A stretch of 64,000 nt of DNA, taken from NCBI RefSeq assembly GCF_003597395.2, contig NC_133770.1:80209225-80273224 (forward strand), written 5' to 3'. Below, in pieces: positions 1-11,564 of the stretch. Numbering within the stretch: the first letter of the stretch is position 1; each line of letters opens with the position of its first letter. The position numbers and the translations under genes were made by a program. The stretch comes from Chelonoidis abingdonii. Lineage: Eukaryota > Chordata > Testudines > Testudinidae. Below the pieces are notes generated by a model that was not told where the DNA came from, searched no databases, and was given only the letters and a program-made list of their open reading frames with translations.

Positions 1-2310
1 TACACAATGGGATGGTTTCTTCCTGCAGCCTCAATAAGGATTCTTTAAAATACAGCCAGGTCTCCTGGATTCCTTTCCCCCTCATGTTGTTTTCCCAGAG
101 GATCCTGCCCATCAGTTCCCTGAGGGAGTCAGTCTGCTTTTATGAAGTCCAGAGTCTGTATTCTGCTGCTTTCCTTTTTTCCCCTGTGTCAGGATCCTGA
201 ACTCTACCATCTCATGGTCACTGCCTCCAAGGGTCCCATCCTCTTTTGCTTCCCCTACTAACTCTTCTGTTTGTGAGCAGCAGGTCAAGAAGAGCTCTGC
301 CCCTAGTTGGTTCCTCCAGCACTTGGACCAGGAAATTGTCCCCTACACTTTCCAAAAACTTCCTGGATTGTCTGTGCACCGCTGTATTGCTCTCCCAGCA
401 GATATCAGGGTGATTAAAGTCTCCCATGAGAACCAGGGCCTGCGATCTAGTAACTTTTTTTTTTCTTGACTGTTAAGCCATTTTATTTTATACACAAAAT
501 AGCATGGCAAAGATTTTGTAAATTTAGTGTGCCCGGTTATCCAAATTAGGCAGAGAATTATGTCCAGAAGTCTCCTTGTGGCATCTCATCTTCTTGAAGT
601 GTTTAGTCCAACTTGATGAAGCCGATGTCCTTGGCGGACTGGCGGAAGCACTGCCGGCACATGTTGAGCCCGTACTTGCGGATCAGACCGTGGCGGTTCG
701 AGCACACGCAGCACGAGCGGGAGCCCTGGTGAAATTCCTGGGGTGGCTCCAGTAGAGCTGCTGGTGACCCTGCCGGAAGAAAGCCTCGTCCACCTCATCC
801 CCCTGGTCTGGTGGTCTGAGCAGTCATATTGCTCTCTTACATATAATGCAACTCCCCTACCTTTTCTGCCCTGCCTGTCCTTCCTGAACAGTTTATATCC
901 ATCCATGACAGTACTCCAGTCATGTGAGTTATCCCACCAAGTCTCTGTTATTCCAGTCACGTCACATAGTTCCTTGACTGTGCCAGGACTTCCAGTTCTC
1001 CCTGCTTGTTTCCCATGCTTCTTGCATTTGTGTATAGGCACTTCAGATAACTCACTGATTGTCCCGCTTTTTCGGTCCCAGACAAGAGTCCTCCCCTCTT
1101 GCACTCTCCTGCTCATGCTTCCTCCTGGTATCCAATTTTCTCACTTCAGGGCTTTGGTCTCCTTCCCCTTGTGAACCTAGTTTAAAGCCCTCCTCACTAG
1201 GTTAGCCTGCCTGCTTGCGAAGATGCTCTTCCCTCTCTTCATTAGGTGGAGCCCATCTCTGCCTAGCACTCCTCCTTGGAACACCATCCCTTGGTCGAAG
1301 AATCCAAAGCCTTCTTTCCAACACCACCTGCGTATCCATTCGTTGACTTCCATAATTCAACGATCCCTACCCAGGCCTTTTCCCTGCATGGGGAGGATGG
1401 ACGAGAACACCACTTGCGCCTCAAACTCCTTTATCCTTCTTCCGAGAGCCACGTAGTCTGCAGTGATCCGCTCAGGGTCATTCTTGGCAGTATCATTGGT
1501 GCCCACATGGAGAAGCAGGAAGGGGTAGCAATTCGAGGACTTGTGACGGAGAGACTTCCGAGACTCCTCATTGTGAATCCTAGCTCCTGGCAAGCAGCAG
1601 ACCTCTCGGTTTTCTCAGTTAGGGCAGCAGATAGATGAGTCAGTCCTCCTGAGGAGGGAGTCCCCAACCACCACCACCCTCCTCCACCTCCTCCTCTTGG
1701 GAGTGGTGGTTGTAGAACCCCCATCCCTAGGACAGTGCATCTCATGCATTCCAATCGGTGGAGTCTCCTGCTGCTGCCTTCTCTCAGATGTATCATCTAG
1801 TCCATTCTCCACATTAGTACCTGTGGAAAGAACATGAAAACGGTTGCTCACCTGTATCTCCATTGCTCATACATGGACGCTCCTCTTTCTTCTTCTGGCG
1901 GTCACATGCTGCCAAATTTCTTCACCATCCCTCTCTCCCTTCTGCACAGCCTGCTCCGATTCTTCAGGACATTGTGCCCGTAAAAGCATATCCTGACATC
2001 TGTCCAGGAAATCTTCTTTTTCTCTTATGCAACGCAGGGTTGATACTTGTTGTTGCTCCTGAGCTCGAACCGTCTCTTCCAATATGGAGACCAGCTTGCA
2101 CTTTGTACATGCAGTCACTTCAGTCCTGTGGAAGAAAGACAAACATGGCACAACCTGTGCAGGTTACAACAGCTGAACGCTCACCTTCCATAATTTCTTC
2201 CTTATAAGAGCTTCCTCAGCTGTTGCAGCAACTCACAGAAGTCTTCCTTAAGACTACTTGGCCCACAGTCTAGGTGCTCTTTCTACAGACCCATTCTGTC
2301 TCTGAGATAT
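1..2310 (-). mobile_element. CR1 LINE retrotransposon, 5' half (ORF1 and start of ORF2), runs off the left edge
   Basis: Read on the - strand, this is a CR1-clade LINE in an intron of CNOT10. From the right, about 1870-2150 encodes an ORF1 N-terminal Cys/coiled-coil segment (CTKCKLVSILEE, then LRCIREKEDFLDRCQ). About 1357-1700 encodes an esterase-like stretch (VVVVGDSLLRR, LLHVGTNDTAKNDPER, QVVFSSILPMQGKG). About 800-1060 starts ORF2 with the apurinic endonuclease motif ITETWWDNSHDWS, and 218-427 continues it with [11 protein letters not shown]. The reading frame is broken in several places, so the element is dead. The reverse transcriptase would lie left of base 1. An RPS29 retrocopy interrupts it at 455-769. 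The right boundary (5' UTR end) is approximate. Family assignment is from motif recognition. Confidence 0.88.
455..769 (-). pseudogene. RPS29P: RPS29 processed pseudogene (ribosomal protein uS14) nested in the CR1
   Basis: A retrotransposed copy of the mRNA for small-subunit protein RPS29. On the - strand it begins at codon 2 (GGT CAC CAG CAG, 769 downward; [11 protein letters not shown]), continues with [19 protein letters not shown] and ends with KDIGFIKLD and a TAA at 604-602. After about 115 bases of 3' UTR comes AATAAA (487-482), then a 10-base poly(A) tail (poly-T at 455-464 on +). There is no intron. The start codon is missing, and one base is lost after the HPR codons (near 734-737), which shifts the frame. 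Relative to the usual protein, the CRVC motif reads CCVC and RQYAKD reads RQSAKD. The flanks join cleanly into one CR1 endonuclease reading (EVDEAFFRQ before, [11 protein letters not shown] after). Confidence 0.9.
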
Positions 2311-4338
2311 CCAGATAGGGTAACAAGTCACTTGGAACCATGTAATTTTTTCCCAGAAGGATCAACACCTGCTAACATTGTAAGTAGTTTCCAGCAGATG
2401 CTGCCAGCCTGTTACAGCTCTTATGATTACAAACCTTGCCATGTTAGTCAAGTTTTAGGGATTTTTTTAAAATGGGGTAATGAATGCAGTACTTGGGTTT
2501 CTCTTCTCTGTCCAGGACATGTTTATGAACAGGAATTTATATAAAAACAAAAGATATCTGCTTTAACTGTATTTTTATTTTCTGTCAAAGCCTACAGTAA
2601 TTTCTTTCTTAAGTTATGAGGTGTATACTGTCTTCTAGGCTAACCCCCGGTTAACCTGTTGTCATAATATCAAGCTTAACATTTGCTTTGCTCCAGGTAT
2701 GTGCAGAAAATCTAGCTTTAGTCAATTAAAGAACATTTTTGTTGGAGTGAGTGAGGAGTCATTGCTGATATTTTGATTGGTTTTTAAACAGAAGAGTATA
2801 ATACTTGAGATGGAAGATATTGGGTTAAAATATAAACAAATTGTATGGCTCTTTTTTCTGTTGTGTAAAATATGACTACTATATGTCAAAATTATTACAT
2901 GGTGTCATGTTGTGAGAAAATGAATGTATGTAATCCTTTCTTTCACAATCAGCCATTGTTATCTATTGATGTAACGTGACAGCATGTCAGGAAAAACTTG
3001 TCAGTACAAGAATTATTTTACTGCTTCTGGTAAGGAACATCATATCAAAAAAGGAAAAGAGAAGAAAAGCATTAATTTAGTTCTTGTCATATTTGCTTTG
3101 ACTGATAGTTAAAACCCTGGGAATTGGTATCCTTAGGGCCTGAGTCAACATAAACTATTTCTGGGCTTTTGCATGTGGCTGTGTAAAACGCAGTTCTGTA
3201 CAGAATCAAATGTTAACTAACTGCCTTCAGTTTTGCTGGAAGAGGAGCTGTTAAAAGAAAAACTAAAAAGATTAAAACTCTTACCTTGTTGGTCAGTTAA
3301 AATTAATAGAAAATTCCAAGAGCCAGCAAAGATTCTCTCTAAGGGAAAAAAAGTTGCATATTCTTTAGATTTACCATGATGTCAGCTAGTTGGACTAGAA
3401 AACTTCATCTTTCCTAATACTTGAATGTGCTTTTAAATAGCTTTGAATGTTTTGTACATAACTGCTTATATCATCATAGTTTTAAAACAAACAAAAAAAA
3501 ATCTTGTCATTTTAGAGGGGTTTGTGGGGATACTTAGGATTAATATGTAATTTACCATACATGCTGAACTTGGTAGCTGTCTTAAACTTTTACATTCCAG
3601 TTAATTTGCAATTGCACAAAGTGTGCGCACGCACGCGCGCGCACACACACGCTTTCAAATTCTGGATTTTCTATGAGTTCTTCTGTTGTAATAGTTAGTT
3701 CAGCCTCCTAGCTTCTGCATACTTTGACTAGGAAGTCACTCCCTTTACCTTTCTGCTGCCCAGTAGAATTCCATACAATGTTTTAATATGCTAGAACAAC
3801 CCAATTCTGTTAGGCTCCACTGAACCTGATGTATCCTCTCTGGGCCACAGATTACATTTGAAAGTGTTGTAAAAACTGATATAGGAATCCAGAGAATTGT
3901 TGGTGCCTCTTTTAATGGACAAACATACTTTATTTACCTAGTCTTCCTCTTTTTAGGCCTAATGCAGCTAAAAATCTCTTATTTTACTAATCTTCTATAT
4001 TGATAATCATTAAATCATGGTCTCAAATCATAGTGAATTTTCTGCTTTAGGAAACCCCTTCAGAAGTTTTATTGCTCCTCTGATGGCTGGCTGTGGACAT
4101 GTGTGATGCTAAAAGTGCTACAGATTGGGAGGGAAAACAACGTAGCTACAGGAGCATGAATAAAGGGAAGGAACTATTACAAGTAGGAGCTCAATTACTG
4201 AACAAAGCACTATAAGATATACTGTAGAGAATAATCCTCTGTTGTCTTTTCTCTCTCTAATTTTGACTTATAGTGTTACAATACTATTTCTACTGTCTCT
4301 GTCCGCTGTGGTATTGTAGAAAGTTTCAGCTCCTGTTT
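2311..4338. other. CNOT10 intron, unannotated single-copy-like sequence
   Basis: AT-rich intronic sequence of CNOT10 with no supported exon. I looked for the exon that should precede 8304 (encoding the segment ending in ...LENLK in human CNOT10, from memory) and did not find it. Apart from the alternating GC/AC tract at about 3619-3650, I see nothing recognisable. Confidence 0.6.
3619..3650. repeat. alternating purine-pyrimidine tract (GC/AC repeat)
   Basis: An uninterrupted alternation of GT, GC, AC and CG dinucleotides. Such a tract can adopt Z-DNA and is length-variable. It lies in a CNOT10 intron. Confidence 0.85.
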
Positions 4339-4788
4339 CAAAGAGTTCGTAGATTAATAGAGTTTAAGGCCAGAAGGGACCATTTTTTATTGTATAGTCT
4401 GATCTCCTACATAACACAATTCATAGAAAAACATCAGACCTTAATTTAAAAATCTCCAGTAATAGTCTACCACAAGCCTAGGTAAATTGTTTCACTGGTT
4501 AATTACCATCACTGTTTAAAAAATTTGCATCTAATTTCTAGCCTGAATTTGTCTATTTTCAGCTTCCAGCCATTGAATCTTGTTATATTTTGTCTGCTAG
4601 ATTGAAGAGCCCTCTTATCAAATTTCTGTTCCTTATGTAAACTGTGATCAAGTCACTCCTTAACTTTCTCTTTTGTTAAGCTAAATAGATTGAGCTGAAG
4701 TATCTGGCACTGGCCACTGTTGGAAGATAGGATTCTGGTCTAGATGGACCATTGGGCTGATCCAGTATGGCCATTTTTATGTTTTTAT
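4339..4788 (+). mobile_element. Old CR1/L3-type LINE 3' fragments
   Basis: Diverged LINE 3' sequence. The last about 80 bases have the standard reptile CR1 terminus (GGCCACTGTTGGAAGATAGG, then a segment reading as GATGGACCATTGGGCTGATC, and GTATGGCCATTTTTATG). The earlier part, starting with AGGCCAGAAGGGACC, resembles another widespread old amniote LINE or SINE tail, so this may be two joined fragments. Confidence 0.6.
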
Positions 4789-5072
4789 GAGCTCTTTGTC
4801 TGTTAAGGCTTATTCTCCAATCCTTAAATCTTTCTCATGGCTCTTCTCTGCAGTTTATCTATGTCCTTCTTGAAGTGTGACCACCAGAACTGGACACACT
4901 ATCATTGTAGCAGTTGCACCAGGGCTAGATACAGAGGTATTATAATCTCTTTACTTCTGCTCAGTACTCCCCTGTTCATATGACCAAGAGTTGCATTAGC
5001 CCTTCTGGCCACTGCATTGCACTAGGAGCTCGTGTTCAGCTGATTTATCCACTGTGACCCTCAAGTCTCTGT
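4789..5072. mobile_element. Probable LINE-derived fragment (CR1/L3-like)
   Basis: Sequence around GACCACCAGAACTGGACAC and CTCCCCTGTTCATATGACC resembles an old dispersed LINE 3' region that is common in reptile genomes. Orientation and family cannot be fixed by eye. Confidence 0.4.
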
Positions 5073-5430
5073 TAGGCTTAGTCTATACTAGAAGATTCAG
5101 TTGATTTAACTGCATTGGTCAAGAGTATGAAAAATCCACACCACTGAGTGGTGGTGGTAAATCAATAGTCTCCAACATGGTGCCCGCCAGGGCATCTGTC
5201 TGCACCCGTGTACTGATTTTCGGCAGCATTTCAGCGGCAATCCCTCTTGATGATGCTGCTTCTCGGCAGCGACGCCTCTTAACATTGCCACTTCTCGGTG
5301 GCATTTCGGCTGATGCTTGTCCGCTGGCCATGGTCCTTGGTGGCTCGTCGTCCAGCGCCCGCCTGACGAAAAAGGTGGTGGACCGCTGTGTTAAATCAAC
5401 CTAAGTCCCTGTGTAGACAAAGTCTAACAG
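5073..5430. mobile_element. MITE-like DNA transposon (outer element), interrupted by a hAT MITE
   Basis: The ends resemble each other in inverted orientation: AGTCTCTGTTAG...TAGTCTATAC on the left, and GTGTAGACAAAGTCTAACAGAGACT on the right (last 13 bases CTAACAGAGACTT mirror the left). The internal arms around TTGATTTAAC and TTAAATCAACC also pair. The GTCTA-type termini match a MITE type frequent in turtles and crocodilians. The element is split by the insertion at 5163-5388. Similar palindromic sequence continues to about 5560, so the right limit is uncertain. Confidence 0.5.
5163..5388 (-). mobile_element. Non-autonomous hAT element, same family as 42589-42855
   Basis: Read on -, it starts CAGCGGTCCACCACC and shares the order of the copy at 42589 (CGTC.GGCGG..GC..GA, then palindromic GGCATTTCGGC / CGGCAGCATTTC arms). 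It is flanked by near-identical 8-bp duplications, TGGTAAAT (5155-5162) and TGTTAAAT (5389-5396), which is the hAT signature. It has no coding capacity. Confidence 0.75.
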
Positions 5431-8303
5431 AGACTTGTTCTATCAACCTAGCCACCGTCTCTCGAGGAGGTAGATTACCTACAGTAACGAGAGTACTGAA
5501 CCGGTCAGCATAGGTAGTGTCTATGCTGAAGAGAGACAGTAGCGCAGCTGTACTACTGTAGCATTTAAATGTGGAAAACCTTAGAATCACTGCTTTCCAG
5601 AACACAGTCTCCCATCGTGCAAGCAGGGCCTGCATTCTTTGTGGCCTTGCATTTGGCCATATTGAAATATGCCTAGAGTAAAGATAGGCAGTGTTGTGTT
5701 TAATTTCAGCTTGCAGATTTTTCTCCATATTATTCCGGAAATTCCATTGTTTAATATATCTTTAAAGAGTTGCACTGTATGTCATTGTAGCTCTCCCCTT
5801 CAATCAGTTTTGAATGACTGGATTTATTCTGGTTAGCCTTTTTACATGGATTAAGCTAATTTCAGTATCTGGTTTAGGTTCAGTAAACTGAGTCTATGAG
5901 GGCTGACATATCTTATTGTCAAGTCCTGCACAACAGGTTGTTTGACATAATCTGGCAGTTTAAAAAAAAATATTTTTCCAATGCAAACAAAACTTTAGGG
6001 AACAGAGAAGCAGACTAATGCTGGGACTTTCCAGTGCTTAAAGGCAACCTGTGGAGTTTTCTCAGAATCTTCATGGGGGGGAGGAGAAACTAGTTTTTTT
6101 CCCTTGTGATGCAATTCTTCCACTCTGATTAACTGTCAGATCTGTTGACTGTTTGGTTTAACAGGTCTGACAATGAATCAGAGTGTGAGAGGAACAATAC
6201 TGCAAGCAAGAAAATTTGATGTAAACATCTTGCTCTTCTCTAGCTGGCTGTTGCTGTGCAGTGTCTCTTTCCTAAAATACTAATTAATATGAGGGTTTCC
6301 AGGCCAGTAGCATTTCCAGTGGAAGGTAATTTGTGATGGCAAATAAGTGTCTATTTAAAAATTAAAAAAAAAATGGAACATATAAAAAGATGTGGAGGGG
6401 AAAGAGCAAATTTTGGCCTGGGATAGATGTAAGTAACAACTCTGTCAGTACAGGCTTGTCCTTTTCATACAGATTAGTTTTATCAGCTAAATACCTTTAC
6501 CATTCTCCTTGTTAAAAGTAGTGCTCCCCTGAGATAGAATTCAATACAAGAGAGAGTCCTATTTCTTTTATTTATTGGCAACCTAATATTTTAGGGAGCT
6601 GAGGTGGAAGCCTTCCTCCCTTTCTTGAAAGCTTTTGTGCGGCTTCAGATTATCATGCTCATAGGTCACACGAAAAGAGGAATAGAGGGTGGGGAAAATA
6701 GTGGAGAAGTTTCTTATAGTGCTTGTGTATAATTAAAGAGCAGGCCTCCTGGGAAACAGGAATAAAGACATAACTTACTGCTGGACCAAAAGTAGGTTTG
6801 ACAGTTGCCAGAAAATTGTTGCTGTAATAGCCTACCTCCTGACAGGAGAATCAAATGCACTCTTCTGTCAACTCCCAACATGAGACCTGTCTGAGGATCC
6901 ATCCTTCCTCCCTGCAGAAGGATAGATTCTGTTCTTGCAGCAGGGAGTTCCAAGGCAAGGAAGGTGAAGGCTCAAGGCCCTGAAGACAACGCGAGCCTAC
7001 ACTGAACTACATTTTAGGAAGTGGAAAATATTCCAAAGTGCTGTGTTTGAGGGGTGGAGAAGGGAAAAAAATGACCAAGCTATAAAAGATTGACCTAATG
7101 CTGACATCCTGATGTGGGACTATTGTTTTGAAGATGTGGAATGTGTGGTTCAGATTTTGTTACAAGAATTTCAGGAAATCTTGTGCTTTAGAGATGCATG
7201 AAACTGTACAAGTAACATCTAAAAGACTGAAGTTAAATATCTGTGGTATTTTTATCTCATAGAACCTTCTGATATAGCACTACAATTATGTATTGAAATC
7301 AGTGTTTTCAGTTTTAAAATAGTGGAATCAGTGTAGAAAATGTCAGACTGTTACTTTTAATACTTTAAGATTTTATGATCACATTCATACAGTACAAATA
7401 CTAGAAAGTATCAATATGGTCAACCCGAGTAGTTGTTAACAATTTTCGAATAAAAGCCTTATTACAATAAATCTGTGTTGCAAGGAGATTACATATCAAG
7501 TTACATGATGCAGAAATCTGCAAACTTGCAGTATCACTTTATTGCTTCATAAAATGGGAACATAACTGAAATTCAAGGCTAAAAGAATTCAGAACACAAG
7601 TAATAAAATCAAAGTATAACTTGTTTGGATTTTCTGAATATTATAAAGGTGTTGATAAAGTGAGAATTTAGAACTTTATTTTGCTGGTCAAATTTTATTT
7701 CATCCAGTGACTACTTGTAGACAAAATATTTGAGCCTAAATGTGCAGAGCATTTTAACATGTTTCCTGTTGCAGGTTCCTGGATTATAGTACAGTTGCTT
7801 TGGAGAAAATGGTATAACTCATCTTTTAAAAGCTCATGTTTTCTGGAGATTACAATAGGACTTTCCATAGACTGCTAAATGTTCATGTACTGTTGCTATA
7901 TAGGAATCCTGAATTTATACATGGTTATTCCAGCCATTCTGCCTCTTCACAGATTTGAAGTTTGGCACCCAAATCACTGTTGACAGCCAACAGGCCCTCT
8001 TGGACTGCTTAAAACTATGAAAACCAATCTCTTGCACGATGTTACAGATTACGTTTGTTGTAATGTGTGCCATGGAGAAGTCAGATCTGAAACGGTGTGA
8101 TCTGAAAAAAGGATTACGGCCTCCTTATATGTATATCAAATAATCAGGTATCCCAACAGCTTAGCTGTTTTGTGCCAAAATCCTCTTAAAAGGACCTAGC
8201 ATGTCTTTATGAGAATTTTCTATATGTATTTATTAATACAAGAATTGGACAGTTACATTTGGATTTGAAACTACAACATTTTCCTTTTCTTTTCCTCCTC
8301 CAG
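5431..8303. other. CNOT10 intron, no recognised feature
   Basis: AT-rich intronic DNA with no supported exon, RNA gene or clear full-length repeat. A polypyrimidine tract (CTTTTCTTTTCCTCCTCCAG) at 8284-8303 forms the acceptor of the next exon. Confidence 0.6.
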
Positions 8304-8417
8304 GTGTTCAATACTTGCCTGCAGTGCTTATGTTGCTCTGGCTTTGGGTGATAACCTTATGGCTTTGAATCATGCAGATAAACTTCTTCAGCAGCCAAAG
8401 CTGTCAGGATCTCTTAA
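8304..8417 (+). CDS. CNOT10: CNOT10 coding exon (first in the window), CCR4-NOT complex subunit 10
   Basis: CNOT10 is a TPR-type scaffold subunit of the cytoplasmic CCR4-NOT deadenylase. With CNOT11 it forms a module on the N-terminal part of CNOT1. The exon begins with one base completing a Lys codon from the previous exon, then reads [19 protein letters not shown] and continues through [14 protein letters not shown]. The acceptor is CCTCCTCCAG and the donor is AA|GTAAGT. It ends after two bases of a Lys codon, which the next exon completes. The helical Ala/Leu-rich pattern fits a TPR repeat. The protein match to vertebrate CNOT10 is very close by memory. The preceding exons are left of the window. 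Confidence 0.95.
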
Positions 8418-8668
8418 GTAAGTCTGGACTGACCATTCTTTTGCCCCTGGTATCTGGAAGAATCTGAGTTGAAGTGCCAACATTTTTAACTTGTTGCCAG
8501 TTCTGCCTTTAAGTCTAAGAACGCAAATATTAGATCTGACCCCTGTTCCCCTTGAAGTCTGTGGCAAAATACTCACTGACAAGCAGGAATGGGGCCTAAT
8601 GTTTTGTATGTGAAATCTGTATAATTGGAGTGGTCAGATTCTGTAACTACTTTTTGGTGCTGCTTGTT

Positions 8669-8885
8669 AATCCTGAAGAGGCAGTTTGGTCCAGTGACTA
8701 GAGCACCAAAGTGGATGTTTTATGCCTAGGTTCTATTCCTGGCTCTTCCATTGACTGACTGACTTTGTGAGACAGAGCTTCAGTGTCTCTGTTTGCAAAA
8801 TGAGGATAACAATGCTTACTATTTCTATAACATTTATTGAGCCCTGCAGGTAAAAAGTGCTGTGGAAGTGCTAGTTACTTATTTG
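8669..8885 (+). repeat. MIR (CORE-SINE)
   Basis: An old tRNA-derived SINE in a CNOT10 intron. It has the typical run GAGGCAGTTTGGTCCAGTGA, then GGTTCTATTCCTGGCTCTTC, the 'Cys-rich' cue TTTGCAAAATGAGGATAACA and AAAAGTGCTGTGGAAGTGCT. Moderately diverged. Confidence 0.8.
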
Positions 8886-10550
8886 TATATGTATTTAATG
8901 TTTAAACTGCTGTGAATGAGCAATAATAACTGCTCTCCACAAAGACTGCTACTTTCTGGGTATTCAATGTGTGCAAATTAGCTTCAAAGGGGCTTTTAAC
9001 TTCCAAAAGATAAGCAAGATACTTTGAACGAAATTCAACTGCATTTACAGAATAGATTGCACTTGTGTAATATTCCTGTTGGACTTGGTCATGTTATTGT
9101 CATACAATTCTGAAGGCTTTTTGTTTTAAAAAAACAAACAAATGATCTTGAACCCTATCCTCTACTCCTTGGCTATCAGTGGTATTTCATGTTGGGTTTC
9201 ACAAATTTGTTGCCATACATACATATGATGGAATGAGTTAATCCAGTCATGCTTATAGTACTTTTCTGGCAATATAAATGCTAAACTCACCCATGTCAAG
9301 AAATTAACTGATCTTAATTTTGTTTTTGTTACATCATTGTAGCTTTTGTACAGTCCTTTTATGACCCAAATTATTATTAAATTTAGAAGTCCACTACAAA
9401 CTGCTTTGTAATGGGTATGCTACTATTTGTGCCGCAAATGGAGAAATAACAGATCAGAGTAATGTTTGGAAGCAAAAGAGCCAGTTACATTCCTTGCCTT
9501 GCAAAATTAACTGTTCTCTGTGGTAATTGTGCTTGTTTTCTTCATGTTACTGAATGGGGTAATTTACACGGAGGAATTTACATGGAGGGAGCTGGCAGTC
9601 TGTTGTGGTGACTGTCTTTTCAGATTATGTGCTTCAGATTAAAATGCTTCAGTTCATGGATAGTTTCTATTATAATTGCTTTGCCTTTTAATACAGACTG
9701 TCAAATTCCTTGTGCGTGCTAATCATTAACTCAAAACAAAGCAACTTTGCTGTAATTTGAAATGGATTCTATATTGTCACATGTCTTATGTATATAAAAT
9801 GTGTGTTCAACTTTTGTTTTAAAATTAATATTTGCTTGTTAATGTGCATATTGTGGTCACTTCTGATATGCAATCTTAATTAGAACATTTTAATTTAAAA
9901 AAATGCAGATTACTTGTGCTAAGCTAAAAATGGAAAACATCATAAACATCTCTGTGTTCTTAATTGTATTGCAGTAGCTTCCAGAAGCACTAGTTGGGAA
10001 TGGGTGTCCCATTATGCTAGGTGCTGTACATGCCTGTAGGACAGCGCAAGAATTGACAGCTTATATTCCCTCTTTGGAGTATAAATTTATGCTTGCAGTT
10101 TTGTTTGTTTTTAGTAACCGACTCTAGTAGCAGGTTGGTGGTTTTTCTTCTGAATGTGAAATCACTTAGCCATTGTCTCTATTCCTGTTTGGCAGATGGA
10201 GAAACTAATACCAACCTCCCAAGGATGTTGTGAGAATTAAATGTGTTTTGAATAGCAATCTGAATGTATAAAGTGCTACAGAAGTGCTATTTATTATTAA
10301 ATAGAGAATAGCCCTGATCCTGCAAACTCTTGTGCACGACTGATTTCACTGGGACTACTTACATGCACAAGTGTTTGCCATTTTAGACTCCAATGTTACA
10401 AAAAATCAAATGACTGTCACTTACAAAAGTGTGTCTGTAATATTTTCAATACAGCTAACTGTCACTCAGGTAAAGAAATACATTCCAGTTTCTCTTCTGA
10501 AACAGTAATGTGGTAAAGTGGAATTTGTATCTGAATGTTTGCTGTTGTAG
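8886..10550. other. CNOT10 intron with old MIR-like fragments
   Basis: No exon is seen. Fragments near 9970-10050 (ATGCTAGGTGCTGTACATG), 10180-10300 (GGCAGATGGAGAAACTAATA) and 10309-10390 (GCCCTGATCCTGCAAACTC) look like decayed amniote SINEs. The stretch ends in the acceptor TGTTGTAG of the next exon. Confidence 0.5.
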
Positions 10551-10681
10551 GTTTCTTGGCCATTTGTATGCAGCAGAGGCTCTCATCTCTCTAGACAGAA
10601 TCTCTGATGCCATTACTCACTTGAACCCTGAGAACGTCACTGATGTTTACCTGGGGATCTCTTCAAACGAGCAGGATCAAG
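10551..10681 (+). CDS. CNOT10: CNOT10 coding exon, TPR region
   Basis: Continues CNOT10 in frame: the first base completes Lys, then [40 protein letters not shown] and QDQ follow, ending with one base (G) of a Gly codon. The acceptor is GCTGTTGTAG. The donor is G|GTTAAT, clearly weaker than the other CNOT10 donors here (GTAAGT, GTGAAA) because positions +3 and +5 depart from GTRAGT. The helix-turn-helix pattern ([14 protein letters not shown]...ISDAITHL) matches a TPR unit. Confidence 0.95.
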
Positions 10682-11424
10682 GTTAATGAGTCTACACTTG
10701 ATTAGAACCGGTCATGCTTTCAGCTGCCTTCCTTCTGTAACTTGCAACATATATAAATTTGCAGTATTTTTTGTGAGACGGATGGTCTGTTCTTTAGTTT
10801 TTGGTTTACCTTGTGTGTATTTTGAACTAAATTACAAATACACACAACTAATGTATTGCTGATCAGTTTGTCTAAACATCATTTGTTGGAAATTTGTTAT
10901 TAAATATGTAATTACACTTAATGCTTGGGCCTCTCACCTACTAACACTTCACCCTTTTTCACCCTCTGTGCATTTTTTCAGAATTTAAATGACATTTATG
11001 TACACTGTGGTGATATGAGAGGGGAGATGGTTAAATCTGTATCTTAAATCTTCCAACACTTTTGGTGAGTGGGGTGGGGAATGTAATAAGAGCTACTTTT
11101 AGATCCCATCAATACAGTTCAGCCTTCAGTAGCAGTTCTGATTTGAATGGCACATTTGCAGTTTAAACTTTATTGCCCATCATTATACTGTAGATCTAAA
11201 AGATGTTTTTAGATAAGCAAACCCCTTTAAATGAAAACTGAAAGCTTTCTAAATGGTCCACAATAATCCACAATGGTCTAACAAGCTGATAGATTTTCTG
11301 GTTTACCATAGTCAGTCCATGAAGGGAAAGTCCAGCTTGAATCTGCTGTCATAAAACGATAGGGTTTTCTTTTGAAAGCCTTAAGAAGGCTCACAGAACA
11401 TTCTGGCTTTTCTTGTCTCTACAG
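10682..11424. other. CNOT10 intron, no recognised feature
   Basis: A short AT-rich intron starting GTTAAT and ending in TTGTCTCTACAG. I see nothing else in it. Confidence 0.7.
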
Positions 11425-11460
11425 GGTCAGACAAAGGAGAAAATGAGGTGATGGAATCTT
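11425..11460 (+). CDS. CNOT10: CNOT10 36-bp microexon
   Basis: The acceptor TTGTCTCTACAG and donor T|GTAAGT define a 36-base exon that adds GSDKGENEVMES, completed at both ends by neighbouring exons. It is phase-symmetric: one base of the split codon lies upstream and one is left at the end. Skipping it would therefore keep the frame. The acidic linker it encodes matches the GSDKGENEAMES segment of human CNOT10 (recalled), with one substitution (V for A). It sits only 104 bases before the next exon. Confidence 0.9.
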
Positions 11461-11564
11461 GTAAGTAATAGCTCCAGAATCCAGAAGTAATGCAGGCATT
11501 TGTCTTGCCACGGTGTGGAATGAAATCAAAAGTGTGAAATAATTTTGATTATTTTTTCTTTCAG

